DNA from: Acinetobacter nosocomialis
GTDB lineage: Bacteria; Pseudomonadota; Gammaproteobacteria; Pseudomonadales; Moraxellaceae
Length of the DNA stretch: 64,000 nucleotides
Direction of reading: 5' to 3'
Assembly: GCA_025736915.1 (NCBI GenBank)
Contig: CP107049.1
Span: forward strand, 2,976,001-3,040,000
Shown piece after piece: positions 18,202 through 28,195 of the stretch. Position numbers and translations under genes: made by a program. The notes beneath the pieces were generated by a model. It saw only the letters and a program-made list of their open reading frames with translations. It did no database searches and was not told where the DNA came from. The stretch's first letter is position 1. Each line of letters opens with the position of its first letter.

Positions 18202-18816
18202 ATGCCTACTGCGCAAGAAGTTTTAGATCGTCTGAAAGCCGGTAATCAACGATTTGTAAATGGAAATACTTCCCTTGCAAAAACCTTATCGCATCACGAA
18301 CGTGCTGAAATGGCAAAGGATCAAAATCCGTTTGCGATTGTATTAGGCTGTTCTGATTCTCGTGTACCAGCAGAAATGGTATTCGATCAAGGTCTTGGTG
18401 ACTTATTCGTAATTCGCGTTGCTGGTAATGTGGTTGCACCTTCACAAGTTGGTAGTGTTGAGTTCGCTGCAGAGCGCTATGACTGTCCAGTTGTAGTTGT
18501 ATTAGGACATAGTCATTGTGGCGCGATTCAAGCGACTATTGATACATTAATGAACCCTGATCAACCTCCTTCATCTAACTTGATGTCGATTGTGAACCGT
18601 GTTCGTCCATCTGTTGAAATTTTAATGCAAACTGACTTAAAAAATGATTTGAAAAAATTATCGTGCCATGCAGTACGTTCAAACGTTTTTGCTTCGGTAA
18701 ATCAGTTACGTCATGGTTCAAGTGTGCTTGAAAGCTTGATTGCAAAAGGTGAATTGATTGTTGTTGGTGCAGAATATTCATTAGAAACTGGTGAAGTAAC
18801 CTTCTTTGATTTCTGA
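18202..18816 (+). CDS. Beta-class carbonic anhydrase
   Basis: Interconverts carbon dioxide and bicarbonate in the cytoplasm. Zinc ligands are in CSDSRVPAE (C50, D52 and R54 dyad) and GHSHCGA (H103, C106). The upstream TTG at 18178 would add eight residues; the ATG at 18202 gives 204 residues and the usual N-terminus for this subtype. It is monocistronic and convergent with tesA, sharing the terminator at 18843-18867. The HSHCGA form differs from E. coli Can, so I give no symbol. Confidence 0.95.
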   Translation: MPTAQEVLDRLKAGNQRFVNGNTSLAKTLSHHERAEMAKDQNPFAIVLGCSDSRVPAEMVFDQGLGDLFVIRVAGNVVAPSQVGSVEFAAERYDCPVVVVLGHSHCGAIQATIDTLMNPDQPPSSNLMSIVNRVRPSVEILMQTDLKNDLKKLSCHAVRSNVFASVNQLRHGSSVLESLIAKGELIVVGAEYSLETGEVTFFDF

Positions 18817-18842
18817 TTATATTAATAATAATGCTTAAAGAT

Positions 18843-18867
18843 AAAAGGTGCCTACAGGGCACCTTTT
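18843..18867. terminator. Bidirectional terminator, overlaps tesA 3' end
   Basis: AAAAGGTGCC pairs with GGCACCTTTT around a 5-nt loop. It overlaps the tesA stop codon and last codons. Confidence 0.9.
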
Positions 18868-19475
18868 ATATATGGATAAGCTAAATTAAGTAATTTTGAC
18901 TGTGCTTGAGCATTAGGATGAATCAAGTCATTTTGCATAAGCTGTTTTTGACCTGCGACTCCATCAAGAAAAAATGGTAGTAATTTCACCTGATATTTTT
19001 GGCTGACAACTTTATAGTTATTTTCAAAAGCTTTGCTATATGCAGCCCCATAATTTGGCGGAATTTTCATGCCAAAAAGAATAACTTGGGCTTTTTGTTT
19101 TTGGCTTAACTGGACGAGCTGAGACAGATTTTGTTGAATCATTTGTGGCGGTTGTCCACGTAAGCCATCATTCCCACCTAACTCAATAACAACAACCTCG
19201 GGTTTATAAGTTTGTAAAAGTTTAGGTAATCTTGCCAAAGCCCCACTTGTGGTTTCACCACTCATACTTGCATTGACCACTTTATGTTGTTTGGGATACT
19301 GTTGGTCTAAACGTTTTTGTAGTAATTGTACCCAACCTTGTTTGGGGTCTATTCCATAACCGGCACTAATACTATCTCCTAAAATTAAAATAGTTTTGGC
19401 CGAGACGAGCATAGGCAACATGCTCAATGAGATGAGTAAGAGACTTTTAGAACTAAACAAATAAGATTTATACAT
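18852..19475 (-). CDS. tesA: Multifunctional acyl-CoA thioesterase/protease/lysophospholipase (GDSL arylesterase)
   Basis: Periplasmic SGNH hydrolase. Signal peptide, then GDSISAGYG (Ser35), the glycine block with NASMSGETT, GGNDGLRG (Asn), and the C-terminal D-x-x-H in NDLIHPNA. It is divergent from ybbA-ybbP exactly as in E. coli, which supports orthology. A TTG at 19499 would extend it into the ybbA side; the ATG at 19475 starts a normal signal peptide and gives 207 residues. Confidence 0.94.
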   Translation of the reverse strand: MYKSYLFSSKSLLLISLSMLPMLVSAKTILILGDSISAGYGIDPKQGWVQLLQKRLDQQYPKQHKVVNASMSGETTSGALARLPKLLQTYKPEVVVIELGGNDGLRGQPPQMIQQNLSQLVQLSQKQKAQVILFGMKIPPNYGAAYSKAFENNYKVVSQKYQVKLLPFFLDGVAGQKQLMQNDLIHPNAQAQSKLLNLAYPYIKGAL

Positions 19476-19519
19476 TTGTGTTTCGACCCGAATACTCAAT
19501 ATATAGGACTGTCCACATC

Positions 19520-20212
19520 ATGCCACAACCTATCATTGCTGCCCATCAAGTTACACAAACTATTCAGATTAACCAAAATCAGTTTACGATTTTAAAAAAT
19601 ATTGATTTAGAAATTTATGAAGGGGAGCAGGTAGCAATTACGGGACGTTCTGGCTCAGGTAAATCAACATTATTGGGTATTTTAGCGACTTTAGACCAGC
19701 CGTCTGAAGGTGAGGTGTGGTTATGTGGACAGGCAGTTCATGAGTTAACAGAAGAGCAGCGCGCTCAAATTCGAATGCAGCATATCGGTTTTGTATTTCA
19801 GTCTTTCCAACTTTTACCGCAGTTAAGTGCACTTGAAAATGTAATGTTACCGCTTCGGTTGCGTAAAGATTTTGATTATAAAGTTGCTGAACAAAAAGCC
19901 TTAGATTGGTTGCATCGAGTAGGCTTAAGCCGACAGGCAGAGCAAACCCCTAAAGTCTTATCTGGAGGAGAGCAGCAACGTGTGGCAATTGCTCGGGCTC
20001 TCATTGCCGAACCACAAATCATTTTTGCCGATGAACCGACCGGAAACCTCGATGGACAAACAGCTCAAGAAATTGAAACTCTACTTTTTGATTTAAATAA
20101 AGAGCTCGGTACAACGCTTATTTTGGTCACACATGACCGTAACTTGGCAGCGCTTTGTCAACGTCATGTTGAGTTAGATGATGGTCGACTAAAGACGGTA
20201 CAGGGTGGTTGA
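19520..20212 (+). CDS. ybbA: ABC transporter ATP-binding protein YbbA (LolD-like)
   Basis: Cytoplasmic ATPase of a MacB/LolD-type ABC system. Walker A is GRSGSGKST, the Q-loop is [10 protein letters not shown], the signature LSGGEQQR, Walker [13 protein letters not shown] and the H-loop VTHDR. The ATG at 19520 is preferred over an earlier start at 19478 that would overlap tesA. The partner permease starts 3 bp after its stop. Only 44 bp separate the tesA and ybbA start codons, so their promoters must overlap coding sequence. In E. coli the YbbAP-TesA set is linked to lipid or hydrophobic compound release. Confidence 0.94.
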   Translation: MPQPIIAAHQVTQTIQINQNQFTILKNIDLEIYEGEQVAITGRSGSGKSTLLGILATLDQPSEGEVWLCGQAVHELTEEQRAQIRMQHIGFVFQSFQLLPQLSALENVMLPLRLRKDFDYKVAEQKALDWLHRVGLSRQAEQTPKVLSGGEQQRVAIARALIAEPQIIFADEPTGNLDGQTAQEIETLLFDLNKELGTTLILVTHDRNLAALCQRHVELDDGRLKTVQGG

Positions 20213-20215
20213 ATT

Positions 20216-22675
20216 ATGCGTAATCTTCTAAAACCACTTTTGCTACAAAGTTTTCGTACGGGTGGATTATATCTACTCATTATTGCTCTATCGCTTGCGA
20301 TTAGTGCAACCACAGCCCTGAAATTTAGTAATGATCAAGTTAAAAATGCAGTCAGTCTGCAAGCTTCGCAAATGCTGGGTGCTGATTTAGTTTTGTCGAA
20401 TAACGAGCCTATCGAACAGCCGTGGAAAAAAAGAGCAGAGCAGCTTGGTTTAAAGCAAACTAATGTCACTCTATTTAGTTCTATGGCTCATACACAAGAT
20501 CAGTTTGTCATGGTCAATGTAAAAGCGATAGAACCTGCGTTTCCACTCAGAGGACAGCTTGAAATTGCACCAAAAACACAAGCGATTCAATCTGGTGAAG
20601 TCTGGCTAAGTCAAAGAGCTGCGGACTTATTAAAAGTAAAAAGAGGAGATATTGTTTCTATTGCTGACGGTACCTTCCGTTTTAGTGGCGTGATTGTGCG
20701 TGATTCAAATCAGGAACTGGGTTTTTCAGGTTTTTCACCTACCGTTATTATTCATCAAGCCGATATTGCTAAAACGCATGCAATACAAACTGGCAGTAGA
20801 ATCGATTATCGATTGTTAATGTCTGGTCAACCTGAACAGGTTCAGAACTTTAGTAAGCAATTTAAACAGCAACATAAACCCGTAAATGATCAGGAAGAAC
20901 CTGCAGGTTTACGCTTACGCGATGCCAGTGAATCAAATAGTAGATTATTACGTCCGTTAGAAAACTTAGATACCTTCTTACAACTTGCCAATATTTTAAC
21001 GATTTTATTATGTGGCATTGCCATCGCGTTAACGAGTCAGCGTTATGTTCAGCAAAACCAAGATCATATTGCTTTAATACGTTGTTTAGGTGCCAGCAAA
21101 TTCCAAATTTTATGGGCCTATATCGGGCTACTTTGTGTAGTCAGTGCAATTTCGATTGCGATCGGTAGCCTACTCGGAATAATGATGGGCTATGGCTTGC
21201 TTGAGCTTATGTTACAACTGATACCACAACTAGAGTTAAGTTTTTCCGCGGTCGGTTTTTTAATTGGCCCCTTACCAATTGCCATTTTTACGAGTGTGAT
21301 TGTGCTACTCGGATTTATTTTGCCAAGCATTTGGGAGTTGTTAAATACACCTCCAATTCGGGTCATTCGAGAGCAGGCAAAATCTCGAAAATCGTTATTC
21401 TTTATGTTCTTTGCTGGTATTACCAGTCTTGTTATTTTTAGCTTAGTTTTAAGTGAAAATTTAATGCTCAGCATTTGGGTATTAACAGCGATTATTCTAC
21501 TTTGCATTTTACTTTACACCGTTGTCTGGCTATTGCTTCGTGCTTTAAAAAAGATGAAAACCCGTTTGTCTTTTTATATTCGTTCACCATCGCAAAGTGC
21601 CTTACAAATTACAGCACTGGCTTTGGGTTTAAGCCTCATTACCGTGTTAAGTGTATTAAGAACAGATTTATTAGAGCGTTGGCAACAGCAATTACCAGAG
21701 GGAACACCAAACCAGTTTGTTTATGGCCTACCTCCATTCGATTTAAAAGCTTTTGAGCAACAGTTAAAGCAAAATGGTTGGCAAAGTACACCGTTATACC
21801 CAAACATTCGTGGGCGTTTACTTGCCAAGAATGATGTGCCTTTTTCAGAAGAAGCTATAAAGCAAAATAATTCTTTACGTCGTGAATTAAATTTAACTCA
21901 GTCGAGTGCTTTGCCAAATGACAATGCCATTACAAAAGGTCAATCTGGGTTCAACGCTGTAGGCCAAGTTTCAGTAGAGGCAAAAACTGCTGAAAGTCTA
22001 GGTATTCAGATTGGGGATAAGCTGACTTTTAGCATGCCAGACGGTACTTTGCAGGCAAAAGTTGTGAATTTTAGAAGTGTTGAATGGGAAAGTTTTAGTC
22101 CAAATTTCTTCTTTATTTTTTCACCAAAAACTTTAGATGAAAATGCGGGTAGCTACTTGGGTAGCTTTTATGTGCCTAAACAAGATCAGCCTAAAATGAT
22201 TAATATTATTCAGCAATTTTCAAATACAGTTTTTATTGATGTTGACCGTATTTTGGATGAAGTAAAGCGTTTAATGAATGTATTAGTCAAAATCGTGACT
22301 GTACTTGCGGCTTTAGTTGGCTTTTCTGGAATACTCGTTTTAATTGCTTGTCTAAACCTGTTAATGGATGAGCGCCGTCGAGAGGTTGCTTTATTACGTT
22401 CATTTGGTTTGTCTAAAAATAAAATGAAGCAGATGCTCAGTTTAGAAATTGGATTTTTAGGGCTATTAGCAGGCATTGTTGCCTGCTGTTTTGCCGAAGT
22501 AATTAGTGCAATAGCAAGTTATAAAATGAACATGGCTCTACAGTGGCATATTGAAATATGGTTGATTTTACCTCTTGCCATGATGCTCATTTGCGCTCTT
22601 ATTGGTCGTTATCGACTAGGATATCTTTGTAATTTGCCGCCATTACAAAGTTTACGGGAACTAAACCAGATTTAA
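20216..22675 (+). CDS. ybbP: ABC transporter permease YbbP (FtsX-like domains)
   Basis: Large inner-membrane partner of YbbA, 819 residues. One N-terminal membrane helix and a periplasmic domain are followed by an FtsX-like cluster of helices near residues 255-375. A central pair of helices (about 395-440), another periplasmic domain and a C-terminal FtsX block (about 690-800) follow, the last containing the conserved DERRREVALLRSFG. The coding sequences are 3 bp apart from ybbA. It ends 1 bp from the stop of the convergent rhomboid gene, with no obvious terminator between. Confidence 0.93.
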   Translation: MRNLLKPLLLQSFRTGGLYLLIIALSLAISATTALKFSNDQVKNAVSLQASQMLGADLVLSNNEPIEQPWKKRAEQLGLKQTNVTLFSSMAHTQDQFVMVNVKAIEPAFPLRGQLEIAPKTQAIQSGEVWLSQRAADLLKVKRGDIVSIADGTFRFSGVIVRDSNQELGFSGFSPTVIIHQADIAKTHAIQTGSRIDYRLLMSGQPEQVQNFSKQFKQQHKPVNDQEEPAGLRLRDASESNSRLLRPLENLDTFLQLANILTILLCGIAIALTSQRYVQQNQDHIALIRCLGASKFQILWAYIGLLCVVSAISIAIGSLLGIMMGYGLLELMLQLIPQLELSFSAVGFLIGPLPIAIFTSVIVLLGFILPSIWELLNTPPIRVIREQAKSRKSLFFMFFAGITSLVIFSLVLSENLMLSIWVLTAIILLCILLYTVVWLLLRALKKMKTRLSFYIRSPSQSALQITALALGLSLITVLSVLRTDLLERWQQQLPEGTPNQFVYGLPPFDLKAFEQQLKQNGWQSTPLYPNIRGRLLAKNDVPFSEEAIKQNNSLRRELNLTQSSALPNDNAITKGQSGFNAVGQVSVEAKTAESLGIQIGDKLTFSMPDGTLQAKVVNFRSVEWESFSPNFFFIFSPKTLDENAGSYLGSFYVPKQDQPKMINIIQQFSNTVFIDVDRILDEVKRLMNVLVKIVTVLAALVGFSGILVLIACLNLLMDERRREVALLRSFGLSKNKMKQMLSLEIGFLGLLAGIVACCFAEVISAIASYKMNMALQWHIEIWLILPLAMMLICALIGRYRLGYLCNLPPLQSLRELNQI

Positions 22676-22676
22676 G

Positions 22677-23486
22677 TTAGGGTAGTATTTCTGGGTTCTG
22701 AATTAAAACCTCATGCCAAAGCGGAAGTAATGGTGAGTTGAGCTGATTACAGTAAATATAGAAGCCTACAGTCATTAAAAGGCCTCCCACCAACCCTAAA
22801 AATTTTAGGAGGCTTCTAAATTGAGTGCGATAGCTTAAATACCAAATCAGTGCGAGTAATGCACCCATAATCATGCCACCAACATGTGCAGCATTATTAA
22901 TACCTGTGGCAACCAAACCGAATATAAGGTTAATCGCCATAATCATTAATAATGCTTTTTTATCAAGTATGTAGGCTTGATGTGGTAAGGGTGGAAATAA
23001 AGAAATAACAGTTAAAGCTGCACCTAGTCCCATCACGGCACCCGAAGCACCAGCACTGACATGAGGGAGCAAGCTTTGGTCAAAATGTTGTAGTAATTCA
23101 TGTCCATTTTGAATATTGATATAACTACTTAAAAGGCTGCCAAACAGACCAGCAAGCAAATACAGACCAATAAAATATAAACGACCAAATAAAGCTTCAG
23201 CGACATTACCGAAAATATATAAGGCCCACATGTTAAGCATAAGGTGAATAATACCAAAGTGAAAAAACATGCTGGTAAATAAACGTTCTGGCTGTCCAGA
23301 GAAAGTAAGTGGTGTAAAATCTGCTCCCCAGTGAAGAGCATCTTTTATGGCTGGGTCACTAATGTCGACCCCAGATATAATTTGCCAGATGAACAAACCT
23401 ACATTGATTGAGATCAGTAGGGCGGTCAGCCACCAAGCTTGTACATTGAGTTTACGATTAATGTGCGGAGGCTGAGTTTGAGTCAT
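22677..23486 (-). CDS. Second rhomboid-family intramembrane serine protease
   Basis: Polytopic inner-membrane protease of 269 residues. Catalytic serine in SAGASGAVMG (about S148) and histidine in NNAAHVGG (about H201), with FFHFGIIHLMLNMWAL as the conserved HxxxN region. It is longer than the rhomboid at 12217-12834, with an extra N-terminal soluble stretch and one more predicted helix at the end. Its stop is 1 bp from the ybbP stop, tail to tail. Confidence 0.93.
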   Translation of the reverse strand: MTQTQPPHINRKLNVQAWWLTALLISINVGLFIWQIISGVDISDPAIKDALHWGADFTPLTFSGQPERLFTSMFFHFGIIHLMLNMWALYIFGNVAEALFGRLYFIGLYLLAGLFGSLLSSYINIQNGHELLQHFDQSLLPHVSAGASGAVMGLGAALTVISLFPPLPHQAYILDKKALLMIMAINLIFGLVATGINNAAHVGGMIMGALLALIWYLSYRTQFRSLLKFLGLVGGLLMTVGFYIYCNQLNSPLLPLWHEVLIQNPEILP

Positions 23487-23562
23487 GCTATGCTTTTGTT
23501 ATATATGAACATGCTTTACAGCTTAACATGAAAAAAGTTGAATACAGGAGATCAAGACGAAC

Positions 23563-24240
23563 ATGAAAGCTTTTATTGTTCGCGTGTTGTTAATTTTTAT
23601 TGGGGCAATTCTCTTAATTCAGCTTTGGATCTTCTCAAGTTTGGTTTGGTGGCGTACACATGAAGTTGATACCACCATGTTTATGCGAATTGATTATTGG
23701 TCAGATACATCTCGACCAATCATTCATGAATGGCTCGACTATGACGATATTAGCGATAATTTCAAACATGCGATTTTAGCTGGTGAAGATGCAAAATTTA
23801 TTCATCATCATGGCTTTGATTGGCAAGGTATTCGTTTTGCCCTTGAGCGTAACAATGAAGAGGGTGAAGTTGTTGCGGGTGGTTCTACCGTGTCTCAACA
23901 GCTTGCAAAGAATTTGTTCTTATATAATAAGCGTTCATTTATTCGTAAAGGCCAAGAAACAGTAGCGACATGGATGATGGAGCGCATGTGGTCAAAACGC
24001 CGAATTCTTGAGGTCTATATGAACTCGGTTGAATTTGGCAAACATTTATATGGTGTTGAAGCAGCTTCTCAATATTATTATGGTAAAAGTGCTAAAAGCT
24101 TAACGCGTGAACAAGCTGCTTTTTTAGCCGCGTTATTGCCTGATCCAAAATATTATCAAGATCACCGTAATGATCATAAACTACAATATCGAAAACGCGT
24201 TATTTTACGTTATATGAATAGCACCCAGATTCCTGAATAA
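23563..24240 (+). CDS. mtgA: Monofunctional peptidoglycan glycosyltransferase
   Basis: Polymerises lipid II into glycan strands at the outer face of the inner membrane. One N-terminal anchor helix, then the GT51 domain with the catalytic glutamate in [15 protein letters not shown] (about E75), [15 protein letters not shown], the second glutamate region [14 protein letters not shown], and [10 protein letters not shown]. Length 225 fits MtgA, with no transpeptidase domain. Confidence 0.95.
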   Translation: MKAFIVRVLLIFIGAILLIQLWIFSSLVWWRTHEVDTTMFMRIDYWSDTSRPIIHEWLDYDDISDNFKHAILAGEDAKFIHHHGFDWQGIRFALERNNEEGEVVAGGSTVSQQLAKNLFLYNKRSFIRKGQETVATWMMERMWSKRRILEVYMNSVEFGKHLYGVEAASQYYYGKSAKSLTREQAAFLAALLPDPKYYQDHRNDHKLQYRKRVILRYMNSTQIPE

Positions 24241-24281
24241 CTCTGTCTTAAAGATGTGTTATTTTTTTAGTTTTTATCAAA

Positions 24282-24309
24282 TTGACATAAATTTGCAGCA
24301 TACTATTTT
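24282..24309 (+). promoter_or_regulatory. Predicted ppk1 promoter
   Basis: TTGACA at 24282-24287 is a perfect -35 element. A weak -10, TATTTT (24304-24309), follows with 16-bp spacing. No Pho box is evident here. Confidence 0.4.
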
Positions 24310-24344
24310 GCAGAGATTTTGGTTGGAAAGAGATTAAGTTAGAC

Positions 24345-26423
24345 ATGAATACAGCGATTACAGCAACGACCCCAACAGAATATAGTTATAACGACCGTTA
24401 TATTAATCGTGAATTGTCTATTCTTGACTTTCATTTGCGTGTACTGGAACAGGCAGTCGACCCTTTACATCCATTACTTGAGCGAATGAATTTCTTGCTC
24501 ATTTTTTCGCGTAATTTAGATGAGTTTTTTGAAATTCGTGTGGCAGGAGTTATGGAGCAATATGCTCTAGGCAATGAAAGTCGAAGTCCTGATGGTTTAA
24601 CACCACGACAGGTCTTACAAAAAATCTCTGAGACTGCTCATGCGGCAATTGAACGCCAATATCGCATTTTAAATGAAGAAATCTTACCTAAACTCCGTGA
24701 AGAAGATATTTGCTTCTTGCGTCGTGGCGAATTAACACCAGCTCAATCGGCTTGGGTTAAAAAATATTTTCAGGAACAAGTTGCACCTGTTTTAACACCA
24801 ATTAGTCTAGATCCAGCTCACCCATTCCCACGTTTAGTCAATAAAAGTCTGAACTTTATTGTGACTTTAGAAGGTAAAGATGCATTTGGTCGTCAAATTG
24901 ATTTAGCTGTTGTACCAGCACCGCGTTCATTACCACGTGTTGTACGATTACCAGATGAGTTAACAGGTGGTAAAGAACACCACGTCATGCTATCTGCAAT
25001 TATCCATGAACATGTATCAGATTTGTTCCCCGGCATGACTGCAACTGGATGTTATCAATTCCGTGTAACTCGTAATGCCGATTTGGCGCTCAATGAAGAC
25101 GTTGAAGATTTAGCTAAAGCTTTAAAAGGTGAATTAAGTTCACGCCGATTTGGTCGTGCAGTTCGTTTGGAAGTAACTCATAACTGTCCACAACATATTT
25201 ATGAATATCTGCTTGAAGAATTCGACTTAAACGAAGAACAACTATATAAAGTTGATGGTCCTGTAAACTTGGCTCGTTTGGTTTCAAACTTTAAACGTCC
25301 TCATTTGCGTTATGACTCGCATACGCCAGTCGTACCGAAAGTGTTTAAAAAGACCGAGAGTATTTTCTCTGCCATGCAAAAGCAGGATATTTTGCTTCAT
25401 CATCCATTTGAATCTTTTGCGCCAGTTATTCAGTTACTCCGCGAAGCAGCACGTGATCCACAAGTACTTGCAATTAAACAAACGCTTTACCGTAGTGGTG
25501 TTGATTCGGAAATTGTACAAGTCTTGGCTGAAGCTGCACGTAACGGTAAAGAAGTAACGGCAGTTATTGAATTACGTGCCCGTTTTGATGAAGAATCAAA
25601 CATTGAAGTGGCGAATGTACTTCAAGAAGCAGGGGCGGTAGTCGTTTACGGTATCGTGGGTTATAAAACCCATGCCAAAATGATTATGGTGGTACGCCGT
25701 GAAAATAATAAATTGGTACGTTATGTTCATTTAGGTACAGGTAACTACCATGCGATGAATGCCCGTATTTATACCGATTATGGTCTTATGACGACCGATA
25801 AAGATTTATGTGAAGACGTACATCGTATCTTCCAAGAGTTAACAGGTATGGGCAAAATGGCAAAACTGAAAAAGTTGCTCCATGCACCTTTTACTTTGCA
25901 TGCTCAGCTCATCAACTTTATTGATGAAGAAATTGCAAATGCAAAGGCTGGTCGTAAAGCCCAAATTATTGTGAAAGTGAATGCTTTAACAGAAGTTCAA
26001 TTAATCAATAAATTGTATGAAGCTTCTCAAGCAGGGGTGCAGGTAGATCTCATTATTCGTTCTATTTGCTGCTTACGTCCGGGATTGCCAAATTTATCGG
26101 AAAATATTCGAGTACGTTCAATCGTAGGACGCTTCCTTGAGCATACACGTGTTTATTACTTTAGTAATAATGGTGATGCACGTATTTACTGTTCAAGTGC
26201 AGACTGGATGGATCGTAACCTATTTAATCGTGTTGAAGCATGCTTCCCAATTGAAGATCCTGCATTGAAAAAACGAATTTATCAGCAAGGTCTTCTTAAT
26301 TATTTGCAAGACAATCAGCAAGCTTGGTTATTGCAAGGTGATGGTACTTGGGTCCGTGCTCAACCTGCTGAAGGTGAAAAACTACATAATGCTCAAAGAG
26401 AATTATTAGAAACATTTAAATAA
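24345..26423 (+). CDS. ppk1: Polyphosphate kinase 1
   Basis: Reversibly makes inorganic polyphosphate from ATP. The 692 residues show the PPK1 order: N-domain ([20 protein letters not shown]), head domain, then two phospholipase-D-like catalytic domains. The phosphorylated histidine is in GYKTHAKM (about H443) and the second motif is [11 protein letters not shown]. It is followed directly by a strong terminator; no ppx exopolyphosphatase is adjacent. Confidence 0.97.
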   Translation: MNTAITATTPTEYSYNDRYINRELSILDFHLRVLEQAVDPLHPLLERMNFLLIFSRNLDEFFEIRVAGVMEQYALGNESRSPDGLTPRQVLQKISETAHAAIERQYRILNEEILPKLREEDICFLRRGELTPAQSAWVKKYFQEQVAPVLTPISLDPAHPFPRLVNKSLNFIVTLEGKDAFGRQIDLAVVPAPRSLPRVVRLPDELTGGKEHHVMLSAIIHEHVSDLFPGMTATGCYQFRVTRNADLALNEDVEDLAKALKGELSSRRFGRAVRLEVTHNCPQHIYEYLLEEFDLNEEQLYKVDGPVNLARLVSNFKRPHLRYDSHTPVVPKVFKKTESIFSAMQKQDILLHHPFESFAPVIQLLREAARDPQVLAIKQTLYRSGVDSEIVQVLAEAARNGKEVTAVIELRARFDEESNIEVANVLQEAGAVVVYGIVGYKTHAKMIMVVRRENNKLVRYVHLGTGNYHAMNARIYTDYGLMTTDKDLCEDVHRIFQELTGMGKMAKLKKLLHAPFTLHAQLINFIDEEIANAKAGRKAQIIVKVNALTEVQLINKLYEASQAGVQVDLIIRSICCLRPGLPNLSENIRVRSIVGRFLEHTRVYYFSNNGDARIYCSSADWMDRNLFNRVEACFPIEDPALKKRIYQQGLLNYLQDNQQAWLLQGDGTWVRAQPAEGEKLHNAQRELLETFK

Positions 26424-26434
26424 AACTTAATATT

Positions 26435-26462
26435 AAAAAGCCGGCATTATGTCGGCTTTTTA
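26435..26462 (+). terminator. Terminator after ppk1
   Basis: AAAAAGCCG pairs with CGGCTTTTT, just beyond the stop codon, with a T-run. Confidence 0.85.
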
Positions 26463-26660
26463 ATTGTTTGAAATTCATAGTAATTTAATCTGAATTCTTA
26501 AATGGTTGCAGGATATACGATAATAGTTTGAAACACCGCAATATGTTTTAAAAATATGTGATTCTTTACATAAAACATTGAATTTTAAAAATATACAAAT
26601 TATGTGAAATCTACTTTAATACGCTGCATTAAATATACTTAACTTTGGTAAGTGAATAAT

Positions 26661-27251
26661 ATGCAATGCTTTATTAAAAGTTTATTTATTAGAATATTTT
26701 TAGGGGTAATGCCAGTGACTGCGTATGCAGATCAAAAGTGCTATGGAGATATTATTGTATTTCATAAATATGATGATCAAATGATATATCCCTACTTTAT
26801 ACAACCTTCAAAGGAAAAAAATAAGAAAAATGAAACACAAACAAAGGTAGTAACGGTCCAGAAAAGAAAACCTACTCAAGATGAACTGGTAGCACAAAAG
26901 AAAGTTGAAGATACTCAATCAAAAAAAATAGAAGAAAAGAAAAATCTTGAGAATAAAAAACAGCTTGATGCAGCAGTAGCTAAAGAAATTTTAGAAAATG
27001 GCGAAAAAAAATGGATGGTACAGGTTGCGTTGGCACCTAATCAAAATAAAGCAAATATGATCCAGTCTCAATTGCAGGCGAAAGGATATAAGATTGTGAC
27101 TAGCCCAACCACAAAAGGCATACGGGTTATGGTAGACCCCGCCAATGATTTTGCGATTGCACAAATTATTCGAGAAAAAATAATTTCAGATGAGAGTTTG
27201 GATCTGAAATCGGCTTGGGTTTTTAAATGGGCATCTTTAACAGCACAGTAA
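26661..27251 (+). CDS. Exported SPOR-like domain protein
   Basis: Signal peptide (CFIKSLFIRIFLGVMPVTAYA), then a short region, a strongly charged Lys/Glu/Gln-rich segment (about residues 50-115) likely to be a flexible or coiled linker, and a C-terminal domain starting KKWMVQVALAPNQNKANMIQSQL. This last part has the pattern of a SPOR domain, which binds denuded peptidoglycan glycans at division sites. A GTG at 26652 is an alternative start; ribosome sites are weak for both. It has no obvious partner gene nearby. The SPOR call is from pattern only. Confidence 0.65.
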   Translation: MQCFIKSLFIRIFLGVMPVTAYADQKCYGDIIVFHKYDDQMIYPYFIQPSKEKNKKNETQTKVVTVQKRKPTQDELVAQKKVEDTQSKKIEEKKNLENKKQLDAAVAKEILENGEKKWMVQVALAPNQNKANMIQSQLQAKGYKIVTSPTTKGIRVMVDPANDFAIAQIIREKIISDESLDLKSAWVFKWASLTAQ

Positions 27252-27253
27252 AA

Positions 27254-27283
27254 GAAAAAGGAGTCCGAAGACTCCTTTTTTTA
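27254..27283. terminator. Bidirectional terminator between SPOR-like gene and oxyR
   Basis: AAAAAGGAGTC pairs with GACTCCTTTTT. Convergent genes on both sides; the right end touches the oxyR stop at 27281. Confidence 0.88.
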
Positions 27284-28189
27284 TTCATGTAAATTTGTTG
27301 TGATTTTCTGCATGATTTGCAGGAGTACATCAAACTCGCTTTGCAATGGCGTACTTTTACGTGTAACGAGCGCTAGAGTACGACTTGGTGCATCTTCAAT
27401 TGGTTTTGCAGTAATCTGATCATTAAACTTGATCATACTATTTTCAATTGCGATTTCTGGTAAAAGCGTAAAACCTAAATTAGAAGAAACCATTTCGACT
27501 AATGTTGGTAATGAACTTGCTTTTAAGCGGTTATCGTTTTTACGTTCACCAATTGGACAAGCACTTAATACATGGTCACGTAAACAGTGGCCTTCTTCAA
27601 GCAAAATAAGACGCGATAAATCAAGGTCGTCGAGAGAGTTTGCTTGAAGTGCATTTGTATCTTGCTTACTACAAACAAGATATAAATTTTCTTTTGAAAT
27701 TTCAGCTACTTTTAGACTTCTTGTGTCAAAAGGTAGGGCAAGGACGATCATGTCCAAATTACCGTGTTCTAAGCGCTCTACAATTTTCTCACTTTGAGCT
27801 TCATGTAAATGCAACTGAATCTTTGGTAATTGTTGATGCACTTCATCAAGTAACCGTGTCAGGATAAAAGGTGCAATGGTTGGAATAACACCCAAATGAA
27901 GATCACCAGTTAATGGTTCACTCATTTCACGGCTTAAACGCATTAAATCCTGAGCATCTGCTAGCAATACACGGGCTCTAGCAACGACTTGTTCACCTAA
28001 TGGTGTTAAGCGCACATTCTGACGGTCACGCTCAACCAGAACGCCACCTAATAGCCTTTCCAGCTCCATGATACCGCCCGATAAAGTCGATTGGGTAACA
28101 AAAGAGCGGCGTGCTGCTTCAGTAAAATGCAAAGTTTCCGACAACGTAACTAAATATGATAGCTGTCTTAGTGAGGGTAATGCAGCCAT
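27281..28189 (-). CDS. oxyR: Hydrogen-peroxide-sensing LysR-type regulator OxyR
   Basis: LysR-type activator of peroxide defence. N-terminal winged helix (residues about 5-60, LRQLSYLVTLSETLHFTEAA) and a sensor domain. The two redox cysteines are conserved in GHCLRDHVLSAC (C202 and C211), nine residues apart as in E. coli C199/C208. It is the last gene of the rubA-rubB-estB-oxyR unit, 6 bp after estB, with AGGA before its ATG. This matches the order described in Acinetobacter ADP1. Confidence 0.95.
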   Translation of the reverse strand: MAALPSLRQLSYLVTLSETLHFTEAARRSFVTQSTLSGGIMELERLLGGVLVERDRQNVRLTPLGEQVVARARVLLADAQDLMRLSREMSEPLTGDLHLGVIPTIAPFILTRLLDEVHQQLPKIQLHLHEAQSEKIVERLEHGNLDMIVLALPFDTRSLKVAEISKENLYLVCSKQDTNALQANSLDDLDLSRLILLEEGHCLRDHVLSACPIGERKNDNRLKASSLPTLVEMVSSNLGFTLLPEIAIENSMIKFNDQITAKPIEDAPSRTLALVTRKSTPLQSEFDVLLQIMQKITTNLHE

Positions 28190-28195
28190 AGTGTC

